Shown: positions 24,383-35,121, counted from the stretch's first letter. The stretch: DNA of 43,571 bases from JAJNBA01 sp035512775 (GCA_035512775.1 DATKDI010000073.1:1-43571); one strand, 5' to 3'. The notes: generated by a model from the letters alone, not told the origin. Translations and numbers: made by a program.

Positions 24383-24961
24383 ATGACCGCGGTCTCTACA
24401 CTGACCGACTACGTGCAGGCCTACGAACCCGACATCGAACGAGTCCTGATCTCCTCCGAGGAGATCCAGGGCAAGCTCGCGGAGATGGGCAGGCAGATCT
24501 CCGAGGACTACGAGGGCAAGTCGCTTTTGCTGGTCGGGGTCCTCAAGGGCGCGTTCGTGGTGATGGCCGACCTCGCCCGCTACGTCCGCCTGCCGCTGGA
24601 GTTCGACTTCATGGCGGTCTCGTCCTACGGGGCCGCCACCAAGACCTCGGGGGTCGTCCGGATCCTCAAGGACCTGGATCACGACCTCGACGGGATGGAC
24701 GTACTCCTCGTCGAGGACATCGTCGACTCCGGACTCACGCTCAAATACCTGCTGAAGAACCTCGCGGCGCGCAAGCCGGCGTCGCTCGAGGTTGCCACGC
24801 TGCTGCGCAAGACGGGCATCCAGAAGGTGCCACTCGACATCCGCTACGTGGGCTTCGACATCCCGCCGGACTTCGTGGTGGGCTACGGGCTCGACTTCGA
24901 CGAGCGCTACCGGAACCTGCCCTACATCGCGACGCTGAAGCCCGAGGCCTACGGCGGCTAG
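24383..24961 (+). CDS. hpt: Hypoxanthine phosphoribosyltransferase
   Basis: This purine-salvage enzyme joins hypoxanthine or guanine to PRPP. It has 192 residues. The PRPP-binding motif VLLVEDIVDSGLTL (107-120) is exact for the family. LKG (54-56), the flexible-loop region SYGAATKTSG and the base-pocket region VGFDIPPDFVVGYGLDF are also present. GAAGGGGGAG precedes the ATG. It sits between tilS and ftsH as in most Actinomycetota. Confidence 0.94.
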   Translation: MTAVSTLTDYVQAYEPDIERVLISSEEIQGKLAEMGRQISEDYEGKSLLLVGVLKGAFVVMADLARYVRLPLEFDFMAVSSYGAATKTSGVVRILKDLDHDLDGMDVLLVEDIVDSGLTLKYLLKNLAARKPASLEVATLLRKTGIQKVPLDIRYVGFDIPPDFVVGYGLDFDERYRNLPYIATLKPEAYGG

Positions 24962-24997
24962 CGGAACCGTCCGCTGCGCGGGGTCGTCCAACCGAGC

Positions 24998-25375
24998 GTG
25001 AAACGGTTCGCCCCATCCCTCGTCGCCCTCGCCCTCGCCTCCTGCGGAGGCGACGGTGCCGGTGCCGGCGACGGCACGTCGGGGATCCGCGGACAGGCGC
25101 TCTCCGGCCCGCAGTGCCCGGTCGAGGTCCAAGACTCGCCGTGTCCGGACCTCCCGTACGAGGGCACGGTGATCGTGACCGACACGGCAAGCGGCGAGGA
25201 GTTCACGGTGGAGACCGACTCAGAGGGCCGCTTCGAGCTCTCGCTCGAGCCGGGCACATACGAGGTGTCGATCGTCTCCGAGACCTCGCCTCCGTTCGCG
25301 AAGCCCCAGACCGTCACGGTCGAACCCGGGGCCTTCACGGAGATCGTCGTCTCCGTCGACACCGGCATCAGATAG
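24998..25375 (+). CDS. Small lipoprotein with carboxypeptidase-regulatory-like fold
   Basis: The 125-residue protein begins with GTG and a short signal peptide ending in a lipobox (LASC, Cys16), followed by a Gly/Asp-rich spacer. The rest reads like one transthyretin-like beta sandwich (YEGTVIVTDTASGEEF, DSEGRFELSLEPGTYEVSI, KPQTVTVEPGAFTEI). It is probably an outer-face lipoprotein; no enzyme motif is visible. The ribosome binding site is weak. It stands between hpt and ftsH, where a gene of this kind is not standard. Confidence 0.7.
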   Translation: MKRFAPSLVALALASCGGDGAGAGDGTSGIRGQALSGPQCPVEVQDSPCPDLPYEGTVIVTDTASGEEFTVETDSEGRFELSLEPGTYEVSIVSETSPPFAKPQTVTVEPGAFTEIVVSVDTGIR

Positions 25376-25403
25376 CCCCGGCCGCCGCGTCTGGGGCTGG
25401 TGC

Positions 25404-25409
25404 TACCCT
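25404..25409 (+). promoter_or_regulatory. Probable ftsH -10 box
   Basis: TACCCT preceded by TGC (an extended -10) lies 77 bases before the TTG start of ftsH, in the only gap upstream of that gene. Confidence 0.4.
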
Positions 25410-25486
25410 GGCTCTGGGCTCGGGCGCGCTGTCTGCCGGGGCCCGTTGCGTCCCCAGGAACGCGTCCCGAGGGAAGAGGCCCGTCA

Positions 25487-27402
<1,916 letters not shown>

Positions 27403-27406
<4 letters not shown>

Positions 27407-28065
27407 CCGACCGTTGGGCCACCTTCGACTGCTACGGGACGCTGATCGACTGGGACGGTGGCATCCGCCGAGCGCTGGCACGTGTCTGGCCCGACGAAGA
27501 TGCGCAGCGGTTGTTCCACCGGTACCACGACGGTGAGCGTAGGGCGCAGGCCGGCAGCGACATCCCCTACCGCCAGGTGTTACGGGACACGCTCGCAGGG
27601 ATCGCCGACGCGGAGGGGTTGGAGATGCCGCCCGGGCGCGAGGACGCGCTCGCGGAATCGCTGCCGTCGTGGCGTCCTTTCCCCGAGGTCACCGGCTCGC
27701 TCGCGGAGCTCCGGAACCGCGGCTGGCGCCTCGCCATCCTGTCGAACTCCGACCCGGACCTCCTGAACGCCTCCCTGAAGACGATCGGCGTGGAGGTGGA
27801 CGTTCGGATCACCGCCGCCGAGGCGCATTCCTACAAGCCGGCCTACGGACACTGGGACACGTTCTTCCGGACGACGACGGCCGACCGGGCATCCCACATC
27901 CATGTGGCGGCGTCGCTCTATCACGACGTCGAGCCGTGCGCGCAGCTCGGGCTCCCGTGCGTCTGGATCAACCGCCTTGACGAGTCGACCGACCTCCCTC
28001 GTGCGGGCGAGCTCTTCAACCTCGCGGGTCTCCCCGCCGCGCTCGACGCATTGGTTCCCCGATAG
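27403..28065 (+). CDS. HAD-superfamily hydrolase (haloacid dehalogenase type II-like)
   Basis: This 220-residue HAD enzyme has motif I DCYGTLIDWD (nucleophile Asp9), motif II SNSD, Lys in motif III (YKPAYGHW) and an acidic motif IV region (ASLYHDVEPCAQLGL). The pattern is closest to type II haloacid dehalogenases, but many such proteins are phosphatases of unknown substrate. Its ATG overlaps the ftsH stop (ATGA). A -10 box for folE overlaps its own stop codon. Confidence 0.85.
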
Positions 28066-28068
28066 CAT
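28063..28068 (+). promoter_or_regulatory. folE -10 box, apparently leaderless
   Basis: TAGCAT includes the TAG stop of the HAD gene and is followed by seven bases and the folE ATG. Confidence 0.5.
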
Positions 28069-28075
28069 CCGCCCG

Positions 28076-28666
28076 ATGGACCTGCTCGGACCACCGGACG
28101 CGTTCGACGCCAAGAAGGTGGAAGAAGGCGTGCGCCTGATCCTCGAGGGCATCGGGGAGGATCCCGACCGCGGCGGTCTTCGCGAGACGCCCGCCCGTGT
28201 GGCCCGGATGTACGAGGAGATCTTCGCGGGGATCGGGAAGGACGCCTCACAGCTCGTCACCGTGGTCGAGGGTGCCGACCACGACGAGATGATCATGGTC
28301 CGGGACATCCCGATGCAGTCGTTCTGCGAGCACCATCTGATCCCGTTCGCGGGTCGCGCTCACGTCGCCTACATCCCGAACAAGGCTCAGCAGATCACCG
28401 GCCTGTCGAAGATCGCGCGTGTGGTGGACCTGCTCGCCAAGAAGCCGCAGGTGCAGGAGCGGCTCACGACGGAGATCGCCGAGGCGATCGATCGGGCCCT
28501 TTCACCTCGCGGCGTGTTCGTGGTGATCGAGGCCGAACACTTCTGCATGACGATGCGGGGGATCAAGAAGCCCGGCGCGGTGACCGTGACGTCGGCGGTG
28601 CGGGGGCTCTTCCGCTCAGACGCGCGAACCCGGCAAGAGGCGATGGACCACATCGGCATGCGCTGA
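28076..28666 (+). CDS. folE: GTP cyclohydrolase I
   Basis: The first enzyme of folate synthesis converts GTP to dihydroneopterin triphosphate. The 196-residue protein has the zinc ligands Cys84, His87 (SFCEHHLIPF) and Cys157 (EHFCMTMRG), together with VAYIPN, GLSKIARVV and RPQVQERLT-like KPQVQERLT. ATG 28076 is chosen; no ribosome binding site is present. It heads the folate cluster folE-folP-(hydrolase)-folB-folK. Confidence 0.95.
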   Translation: MDLLGPPDAFDAKKVEEGVRLILEGIGEDPDRGGLRETPARVARMYEEIFAGIGKDASQLVTVVEGADHDEMIMVRDIPMQSFCEHHLIPFAGRAHVAYIPNKAQQITGLSKIARVVDLLAKKPQVQERLTTEIAEAIDRALSPRGVFVVIEAEHFCMTMRGIKKPGAVTVTSAVRGLFRSDARTRQEAMDHIGMR

Positions 28667-28682
28667 GGTTCCCCCGCCGCAC

Positions 28683-28688
28683 TACCAT
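28683..28688 (+). promoter_or_regulatory. folP -10 box, apparently leaderless
   Basis: TACCAT lies eight bases before ATG 28697. A GTG at 28691 is too close to the box to be used from this promoter. Confidence 0.4.
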
Positions 28689-28696
28689 CTGTGGCG

Positions 28697-29545
28697 ATGG
28701 GGCTCGTCTGGCGCTGTCGTGATCGCGAGCTGCCGCTCGGAGAGCGGACGCTCGTGATGGGCATCGTGAATATCACCCCCGACTCGTTCAGCGACGGGGG
28801 GATGTTCGAGGATGCGGAGACGGCCGTGAAGTACGGGCTACGGCTCCTGGACGAGGGCGCCGACGTCCTCGACGTCGGCGGCGAATCCACGCAGCCGGGC
28901 TCGGATCCGGTCGGCGTCGAGGAAGAGCTCGCGCGCGTCCTCCCGGTGATCGAGGGGCTCCGGCGCGGAGCGCCGGAGGCCCTCCTGTCGGTCGACACGC
29001 GCAAGGCCGCGGTCGCGAGCGAGGCCCTCGCGGCCGGCGCCGATGTCGTGAACGACATCGGCGCCGGCACCGATCCCGACATGTTCGACGTGGTCGCGAC
29101 CGCGGGGGCGGGGATGGTCCTGATGCACATGCAGGGCGAGCCCAAGCACATGCAGGCGGATCCGCGCTACGACGACGTCGTCGCGGAGGTGCGCGGGTTC
29201 CTCACCGACCGCCTCGAGACGGCGGTCGCGGCCGGGATCGGCCGCGACCGTCTCTGCGTCGACCCGGGGATCGGCTTCGGGAAGAACCTGGAGCACAACC
29301 TCGCGCTCCTCCGTGCGATCGGCTCGTTCCGCGAGCTGGGCGTGCCGGTGCTCGCCGGCGTCTCCCGGAAGCGCTTCATCGGCGAGCTCTCGGATACGGA
29401 CGATCCCGCCGGCCGCCTCGATGGTTCGGTCGCGGCCGCGGTGTGGTGCACCTCGCAGGGCGTGGAGATGGTGCGGGTCCACGACGTCGGGCCCACGGTG
29501 CGCGCGCTCCGCGTGGTGGACGCCATCGCTCGGGAGCGACCGTGA
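28697..29545 (+). CDS. folP: Dihydropteroate synthase
   Basis: This enzyme joins p-aminobenzoate to the pterin diphosphate and is the sulfonamide target. In 282 residues the family signatures are clear: MGIVNITPDSFSDGG, DVGGESTQPGSDP, NDIGAG, DPGIGFGKN, GVSRKRF and VHDVGPT. The start at ATG 28697 fits the -10 box; GTG 28691 would add two residues. Its TGA overlaps the next gene's start region (GTGATG). Confidence 0.95.
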   Translation: MGLVWRCRDRELPLGERTLVMGIVNITPDSFSDGGMFEDAETAVKYGLRLLDEGADVLDVGGESTQPGSDPVGVEEELARVLPVIEGLRRGAPEALLSVDTRKAAVASEALAAGADVVNDIGAGTDPDMFDVVATAGAGMVLMHMQGEPKHMQADPRYDDVVAEVRGFLTDRLETAVAAGIGRDRLCVDPGIGFGKNLEHNLALLRAIGSFRELGVPVLAGVSRKRFIGELSDTDDPAGRLDGSVAAAVWCTSQGVEMVRVHDVGPTVRALRVVDAIARERP

Positions 29546-30207
29546 TGGACGATCGGCCGATCGTGCTGCTCCTCCACGACGAGGGGCGCGACGCGGACCA
29601 ATGGCGCGAGTTCGTTCCTCTCCTCGAGACCCGCTTCCGCGTGGTCGCGCCGGACCTGCCCAGCGGCGACACGCAGACGAAGCTCGATCACCTCCGAGCC
29701 GAGATCGACGGTGAGCGTTTCGGTGTGATCGGCCATGGCACCGGCGGGGCGCTTGCCCAGACGCTCGCCGCCGAGGGGCGTGTCGACGCGATGGTCCTGC
29801 TCGACGCGCCACGTGCAGAAGGCATCGGCGCCGACCTCCTCGCCTCGTTCGAGTTCCCGGTCCTCCTCCTGTGGGGCGAGGACGACGACGTGGTGCCGGT
29901 CTCGGTCGCCGATGAGCTGAACGACGCGATCCCGACGTCCACGCTCGGGCTCTTGCCGGGGTGCGGTCACGACATCACCAGCGAGGCGACCGCCACGATC
30001 GCCCCGATGATCCTCGAGTACCTCCGCGCTCGGTACCTGAAGCTGTCCCACTCGGAGGCGCACTCCTCCGGACAGACGCACGACGCAGGTCATCCGCACG
30101 ACGGCGTGGTGCGGATACAGCTCGAACGCCGGCCCCCTTGGGTCGATCTCGAGGTCGATGAGCGCGACGATTGGTTCGTCGAGGACGACGAGGAGGCGGC
30201 TCCGTGA
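29545..30207 (+). CDS. Alpha/beta-hydrolase-like protein without nucleophile serine
   Basis: The fold can be read in 220 residues: IVLLLHDEG (oxyanion strand), FRVVAPDLPSG, the nucleophile elbow GHGTG (63-67), WGEDDDVVP (acid) and GCGHDI (His). At the elbow Gly65 replaces the Ser of GxSxG, so normal esterase chemistry is unlikely. A tail of about 50 residues follows, with many His (LSHSEAHSSGQTHDAGHPHDG) and then many acidic residues, which could bind metal. It sits inside the folate operon between folP and folB, overlapping both. A folate or pterin role is suggested by position only; the missing dephosphorylation step of the pathway is a tempting but unproven guess. GTG 29542 is an alternative start. 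Confidence 0.75.
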   Translation: MDDRPIVLLLHDEGRDADQWREFVPLLETRFRVVAPDLPSGDTQTKLDHLRAEIDGERFGVIGHGTGGALAQTLAAEGRVDAMVLLDAPRAEGIGADLLASFEFPVLLLWGEDDDVVPVSVADELNDAIPTSTLGLLPGCGHDITSEATATIAPMILEYLRARYLKLSHSEAHSSGQTHDAGHPHDGVVRIQLERRPPWVDLEVDERDDWFVEDDEEAAP

Positions 30208-30572
30208 GTCGAGCGCGTCTGTTCCTGTCCGGCATCCGCGCCGAAGGCCGTCACGGCGCGCGCCCCGGCGAGAAGGACGTGCCGCAACCGTTCGTGGTCG
30301 ATCTCGACCTCGAGGTCGACGCGGTCGATGACTCGATCGACTCGACGGCGGACTATCGCGTGATCACCGACGCGGTCCGCGAGGTCGTCGAGCAGGGATC
30401 CTTCGACCTCATCGAGACGATGGCTGACGCGATCGCACGGCGGGTCGCGTCGGTTTCGCGGGTCGTGACGGTGACCGCGGTGGTGCACAAGCCGAACGCG
30501 GCCGGACGCCTTGGGATCGACGGGGTGGCCGCCGCTGCGACGGCGAGCGGGGGCGCCACCGCGGGCGGGTAG
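30204..30572 (+). CDS. folB: Dihydroneopterin aldolase
   Basis: This enzyme converts dihydroneopterin to 6-hydroxymethyl-dihydropterin and glycolaldehyde. The 122 residues include LSGIRAEGRHGARPGEK (pterin loop), DYRVITDAVREVV, FDLIETMADAIA and the catalytic Lys in VVHKPNA. Its GTG overlaps the preceding TGA (GTGA), and GGAGGCGG lies just upstream. Confidence 0.93.
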   Translation: MSRARLFLSGIRAEGRHGARPGEKDVPQPFVVDLDLEVDAVDDSIDSTADYRVITDAVREVVEQGSFDLIETMADAIARRVASVSRVVTVTAVVHKPNAAGRLGIDGVAAAATASGGATAGG

Positions 30573-30578
30573 GTCGCC

Positions 30579-31076
30579 ATGAGCGTCGTCGCCTTCCTCG
30601 GGCTCGGTTCGAACCTCGGGGATCGCCTCGCGAACCTCCAGGCCGCGATCGAGGCCATGCAGACCGAGCCCGGGCTCCGGGTGACCGTATCCAGCAGGGT
30701 GTGGGAGACGACGCCCGTCGGGGGTCCGCCCCAGCCCGACTACCTGAACGCCGTCATCCGCGTCGAGACCGATCTCTCGGCGCGAGATCTCCTTGATGTG
30801 GCTCGCCGGGTCGAAGCGCGGTTGGGGCGCGTCCGGAAGGAACGGTGGGGTGCGCGCACGCTCGACGTCGACATCCTGCTCTTCGACGAGGAGCGGATCG
30901 ACGAGACGGACCTCGTCGTTCCGCATCCTCGGATGGCGGAGCGCGCGTTCGTGCTCCTGCCGCTGCTGGAGCTCGAGCCCGACCCGGTCCTGCCCGACGG
31001 CACTCGACTGAAGGACGTGCGGGTCGACACGAGCGGCGTCATCCCCTCCGCGCCCCCGCTCGCGGTGCGCCCATGA
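30579..31076 (+). CDS. folK: 2-amino-4-hydroxy-6-hydroxymethyldihydropteridine diphosphokinase
   Basis: This enzyme transfers diphosphate from ATP to 6-hydroxymethyl-dihydropterin, the step before FolP. The 165 residues carry LGLGSNLGDRLANL, WETTPVGGPPQPDYLNAV, RWGARTLDVDILLFD and VPHPRM, all standard for FolK. It starts six bases after folB and overlaps the next gene by four bases (ATGA). Confidence 0.95.
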   Translation: MSVVAFLGLGSNLGDRLANLQAAIEAMQTEPGLRVTVSSRVWETTPVGGPPQPDYLNAVIRVETDLSARDLLDVARRVEARLGRVRKERWGARTLDVDILLFDEERIDETDLVVPHPRMAERAFVLLPLLELEPDPVLPDGTRLKDVRVDTSGVIPSAPPLAVRP

Positions 31077-32404
31077 CGGCGACGTGCTTCCGATGCGACT
31101 GGCAAGGCGAGTCGAGCGGTTCGGCGTGCCCTCGCTGCGCGGCGCCGTTCTACCGGCCCGCCCCGAGCGAGCGGGAGCGGCGCGCTCCACCACCAGCGCC
31201 GGCGGCGTCGGCGATCGAGCCGGCCGAAGGACTGACCGCGCCTCCGTCCTCCGAGGCGCGTCCTGCCCCCTCGAGCCCCCGAACGATCCTCCTGGTCGCG
31301 GGCGCGGTGTTCGCCATCGTCGCGTTCCTGTTGGCGCGAGGAAGTCTCGATCCGGGCCCTTCCCCCGGCGCGGGACCCAGTCCCGCTCTGCAGACCGGTG
31401 GGCGGTTGATCTTCACGGTCCCGGTCGGTGACGGCATGGCCCGCATGTGGCGGTGGAACCTCGCCACCGACGAGGTCTCGAAGGGTCCGCTCGTCCACGA
31501 GCCGATCACGCTGGTCAACGTCCGCTCGGCGAGCCACGGCTGGCTCGGGGTTACCTCCCAGATGAGGAGCGGCGCGCAACAGGCCTCGCTCCTCGACTCT
31601 CTCGCTCCGGGCGCCGCGGCCGAGTGGGTCGGCAGCGGCGACATCGTGACCTGGACCCGACGAGGCGGCACGGTGCTCTTGGTCGATCGCGGGCCGTTGC
31701 GCGGCCGCTGCCGCCGCGACGTCGACGTGACCGCAGTGGAGGTGGGGCAGCCGGGGGTGGAGACCATCTTGCGCGACACCATCTGCGGCGACGTCCTGTC
31801 CGTCGGCCGGACGAGCGTGGGCTATTTCCTGACTGTCCTCGGCCGAGACGACGTGAACGTCGTGGGCACGGGCTATGAGGACGCCGGCCTCCTGCTCGCG
31901 CACCACGGGGTGATCGACGTCACACCCGGGGGTCAGATGCTGGTGACGCCTGCGACCGAGTTCCTGCCCGAGCACCCCTCAACCGATCCGGATGCGCCGC
32001 CGCTCCGGGTGTCCGGAGAGGCGTCGCGCTACCGGATGTTCGGGGGGAGGCCCGTCGACCTCATGGCGGACGCCGCGCCGCTGCGGATCGAGCGGGTGCT
32101 GGCGTACGCGGACGGTGGCACGCGGGCGCTGGTCATCGGCGGGCAGGGGCCGGACGGCGACGCGCTCTGGGAGGTGCGGATCGGGATCGCCGGAAGCGAG
32201 CCGGCGATCCCTCGCTACGTCATCCAGGTCCGCGGGTCCACGGCCGCGACCTACGCCAACGACGGGACGGCGTTCGTCCTGACGGACGACCGCCTCTGGC
32301 ACCTTCGGGAGAACCGATTGACGGCGTTGGAGCTCCCCGAGGGCGCACCGAGCCCCGACGGTCCGATCGCCTGGATCGTTCGTGAGCCGGTCACGGGCCT
32401 CTAG
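31073..32404 (+). CDS. Zinc-ribbon, single-helix membrane protein with large outer domain
   Basis: I do not recognise this 443-residue protein as a named family. It starts with a zinc ribbon (Cys5, Cys8, Cys19, Cys22) and a Pro/Ala-rich linker. One membrane helix follows (about 71-87, ILLVAGAVFAIVAFLLA), then about 340 residues of short strand-like repeats (for example MWRWNLATDEV, RVLAYADGGTRALVIGG, TYANDGTAFVLTDDRLWHL) that resemble an irregular beta-propeller. The ribbon would be cytoplasmic and the propeller outside. It overlaps folK by four bases, so it is co-expressed with the folate genes, though no link to folate is visible. Confidence 0.7.
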   Translation: MTATCFRCDWQGESSGSACPRCAAPFYRPAPSERERRAPPPAPAASAIEPAEGLTAPPSSEARPAPSSPRTILLVAGAVFAIVAFLLARGSLDPGPSPGAGPSPALQTGGRLIFTVPVGDGMARMWRWNLATDEVSKGPLVHEPITLVNVRSASHGWLGVTSQMRSGAQQASLLDSLAPGAAAEWVGSGDIVTWTRRGGTVLLVDRGPLRGRCRRDVDVTAVEVGQPGVETILRDTICGDVLSVGRTSVGYFLTVLGRDDVNVVGTGYEDAGLLLAHHGVIDVTPGGQMLVTPATEFLPEHPSTDPDAPPLRVSGEASRYRMFGGRPVDLMADAAPLRIERVLAYADGGTRALVIGGQGPDGDALWEVRIGIAGSEPAIPRYVIQVRGSTAATYANDGTAFVLTDDRLWHLRENRLTALELPEGAPSPDGPIAWIVREPVTGL

Positions 32405-32472
32405 GGAACCCCGAGCGGACAGGACGTGGTCGCATCGCGAGGCCGCCGTGCAGTCGTCTCGAGGCGAGTTGC

Positions 32473-32478
32473 GATACT
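32473..32478 (+). promoter_or_regulatory. -10 box before the DUF2520 gene, apparently leaderless
   Basis: GATACT is followed by six bases and ATG 32485; no ribosome binding site is visible. Confidence 0.4.
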
Positions 32479-32484
32479 CGACCG

Positions 32485-33348
32485 ATGAACGTCGGGGTGA
32501 TCGGCGCGGGCACGGTCGGGACGGCGATGGCGGTCCTTCTCGAACGGGCGGGTCACCGGATCGTGGGGGTCTCGGGCCGAGCGGAGACGCGTAGACGCGC
32601 GAGCTCGTACCTGCCCGGAGTGCCGTTCCTCGAGCCCGCGGCGGCGGCCGCCAAGGCGGAGCTCGTCGTGATCGGGACCCCCGACGATGTCATCGAGCAG
32701 ACGGTGGAAGCGCTCGCCGCGACCGCCGCCGTGGGTCGCAGCACGTGGGTGACCCACCTCTCCGGATCGCTCGGGCTCGAGGTACTCACCGCCGCCGGTG
32801 AAGCCGGGGCGGGCATCCTCGCGATCCATCCGTTGCAGACGTTCCCTGACGTGGACTCGGCCCTGGAGGGACTTCCCGGATGTGCGATCGCGGTGACCGC
32901 CGACGACGACGAGGGTTCCCGCCTCGGAGAGCGGTTGGCCCGCGACGTCCAGGGCGTGCCCTTCCGCGTCGCGAACGACCTCCGCCCGCTGTATCACGCC
33001 GCCGCCGTGTTCGCGTCGAACTATCTCGTGACCGCGTCGGCGATCGCCGAGTCGTTGTTCGCGGCCGCCGGGGTTCCCGATCCCGCACGGGCGATGGCGC
33101 CACTGCAGCGGGCGTCGCTGGAGCACGTCGAGCGACTCGGCCCGGCGCACGCGCTCACCGGCCCCGCGGTGCGAGGCGACGCCGGGACGATCCGCAGGAA
33201 CCTCGAGGCGCTCGATCGGCACGCGCCGGGTCTCGTGCCCCCGTACGTGGCGATGGCCAGGGCGACGCTCGACCTCGCCGAGCGATCCGGGCGGCTCCCG
33301 TCCGGATCCCGGGTCGCCGTGGAGGACGTGCTCGACGCATGGAGCTGA
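32485..33348 (+). CDS. Rossmann-fold DUF2520 protein
   Basis: This 287-residue protein has an N-terminal NAD(P)-binding fold (GVIGAGTVGTAMAVLL) and a C-terminal helical DUF2520-like domain (LYHAAAVFASNYLVT, ALTGPAVRGDAGTIRRNL, YVAMARATLDLAE). The family resembles ketopantoate and pyrroline-carboxylate reductases and is often found directly before panC, as here, with a 10-base overlap. A reductase in pantothenate synthesis is therefore plausible, but a substrate is not established. Confidence 0.85.
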   Translation: MNVGVIGAGTVGTAMAVLLERAGHRIVGVSGRAETRRRASSYLPGVPFLEPAAAAAKAELVVIGTPDDVIEQTVEALAATAAVGRSTWVTHLSGSLGLEVLTAAGEAGAGILAIHPLQTFPDVDSALEGLPGCAIAVTADDDEGSRLGERLARDVQGVPFRVANDLRPLYHAAAVFASNYLVTASAIAESLFAAAGVPDPARAMAPLQRASLEHVERLGPAHALTGPAVRGDAGTIRRNLEALDRHAPGLVPPYVAMARATLDLAERSGRLPSGSRVAVEDVLDAWS

Positions 33349-34259
33349 TCCGAAGGGCGGACGAGCTTCGGGATATCGCTGCGTCATGGCGTGAGGCCTT
33401 CCCGAACCCGCTCCCCGGTCATGCCACCGCGGCCCTTCCGACGATCACGACCCGACCTGGGGAGGCATCGGCGGTGGGATCGGTCCCCACGATGGGGTCC
33501 CTCCACGAGGGACACGCTTCGCTGATCCGGCGGGCCCGTGACGAGGTGCCACGGCTGCTCGTCACGATCTTCGTCAATCCGGCGCAGTTCGCACCCGGTG
33601 AGGATCTCGCGACGTATCCACGCGATGAGGCGGGAGACCTCGAGTTCTGTCGACGACTCGGCGTCGACGTGGTCTGGGCTCCACCCGTGGAGGAGGTGTA
33701 CCCCCCCGGCGTCGCGTTGCAGGAGCCCGACCCGGGCCCGGTGGGCGAGACGTTCGAGGGTGCGGCACGGCCCGGTCATCTCCACGGGGTACTGAAGGTC
33801 GTGCATCGTCTCTTCGAGCTGACCGGGCCGTCCCGCGCGTACTTCGGCGAGAAGGATGCCCAGCAGTTGTTCCTCGTTCATCGCATGGTCGAGGAGATGG
33901 GCCTGCCCGTCACGGTCGTCCCGTGTCGGACCGTGCGTGCTCCCGACGGCCTGGCCCATTCGTCGAGGAACGCCCGCCTGAGCGCCGAGGAGCGCGACCA
34001 AGCCGGCTGCCTGTTCCTGGCGCTGTCGGAGGCGGCGGCGCTCGCTCGGGGCGGTGAGACGGATGCGGCGATCTTGATCGCGGCGATGGGTCGCGAGATC
34101 GGCGCCACGCCGCTCGCGCGGCTCGACTACGCAGCGGTCGTCGGGGAGGACACCTTCGAGCCGATCACCCGTCTCGACGTGCCCGCCCGAGCCATCGTCG
34201 CCGCGCGGTTCCCCTCGGCGAGGCTCATCGACAACCTGCGTCTCCCACCGGCCGCCTGA
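33339..34259 (+). CDS. panC: Pantothenate synthetase
   Basis: This enzyme condenses pantoate and beta-alanine with ATP. The HIGH-type motif VPTMGSLHEGHASL, NPAQFAPGEDLATYPR, GHLHGVLKVVHRLF, FGEKDAQQL and the KMSKS-like SSRNARLS are present in 306 residues. An extra segment of about 25 residues (about 22-46) precedes the first motif. The start ATG 33339 lies within the end of the DUF2520 gene. No panD, the usual neighbour, follows. Confidence 0.93.
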   Translation: MELIRRADELRDIAASWREAFPNPLPGHATAALPTITTRPGEASAVGSVPTMGSLHEGHASLIRRARDEVPRLLVTIFVNPAQFAPGEDLATYPRDEAGDLEFCRRLGVDVVWAPPVEEVYPPGVALQEPDPGPVGETFEGAARPGHLHGVLKVVHRLFELTGPSRAYFGEKDAQQLFLVHRMVEEMGLPVTVVPCRTVRAPDGLAHSSRNARLSAEERDQAGCLFLALSEAAALARGGETDAAILIAAMGREIGATPLARLDYAAVVGEDTFEPITRLDVPARAIVAARFPSARLIDNLRLPPAA

Positions 34260-34353
34260 GACTGCCGAAGCGAGCTGAGTTGTCGCCACCCGGTCCGTGG
34301 GCCACGATGGACCGTTCCTCCATCGACCGCACGACCTGTGCTGGGAGCCCACG

Positions 34354-35121
34354 ATGCTGCTCACCGCCGACGTCGGCAACACGGAAACCGTGCTCGGGGT
34401 CTTCGACGGTCCCGAGCTCGCCCAGACGTGGCGTCTCTCCACCCAGCCGGAGCGCTCCGCCGACGAGCTCGCGCTCGTCTTCGCAGGGTTGCTGGAGCAC
34501 CGTGGCCTGTCGCTCGAAAAGCTCTCCGGGCTCTGCATCGCCTCCGTCGTTCCCGATGTGACGCAGCAGCTCCGCGAGATGGCCGTCCGGTACCTCTCCT
34601 TCGAGCCGCTGGTCGTGGGACCCGGCACGAGGACCGGCGTCTCGATCCTCACCGACAACCCGCGCGAGGTCGGTGCGGACAGAATCGTGAACACGCTCGC
34701 GGCCTTCACGCGCTTCGGCGGCCCCGCGATCGTCGTCGACTTCGGTACGGGCACGAACTTCGACGTCGTCTCCGAACGGGGCGAGTTCCTCGGAGGCGTG
34801 ATCGCGCCCGGGCTCCAGATCTCTGCCGCCACCCTCGTCCAACGCGCCGCCAGGCTGACGCGCGTCGAGCTCGACGCGCCGCCGTCGGTGATCGGCAAGA
34901 ACACCGTGGAGGCGATCCAGTCGGGCCTCGTGTTCGGCACCGCGGGTGAGGTCGACGGGATCGTCGACCGGATCCGAGGTGAGCTTGGCGCTGCGACGTC
35001 GATCGCCACGGGAGGGCTGGCACCGGTGGTGATCCCGCACTGCCGGACGATCGATCATCACGAGCCGTTCCTGACGCTCGAGGGTCTCCGGCTGGTCCAC
35101 GAGAAGAACGTCGATGACTGA
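34354..35121 (+). CDS. coaX: Type III pantothenate kinase
   Basis: This enzyme phosphorylates pantothenate in coenzyme A synthesis. The 255 residues show the acetate-kinase-fold motifs DVGNTETVLGVF (ATP), NPREVGADRIVN (pantothenate) and VVDFGTGTNFD (the family usually has DFGTAT). GGGAG lies six bases before the ATG. The 94 bases between panC and this gene contain no clear promoter. It overlaps lysS by eight bases. Confidence 0.93.
   Translation: MLLTADVGNTETVLGVFDGPELAQTWRLSTQPERSADELALVFAGLLEHRGLSLEKLSGLCIASVVPDVTQQLREMAVRYLSFEPLVVGPGTRTGVSILTDNPREVGADRIVNTLAAFTRFGGPAIVVDFGTGTNFDVVSERGEFLGGVIAPGLQISAATLVQRAARLTRVELDAPPSVIGKNTVEAIQSGLVFGTAGEVDGIVDRIRGELGAATSIATGGLAPVVIPHCRTIDHHEPFLTLEGLRLVHEKNVDD

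Noticed and set aside
34260..34353. A missing panD gene between panC and coaX
   Set aside because: The gap is 94 bases and codes for nothing. panD may lie elsewhere, and its absence here is not evidence of loss.
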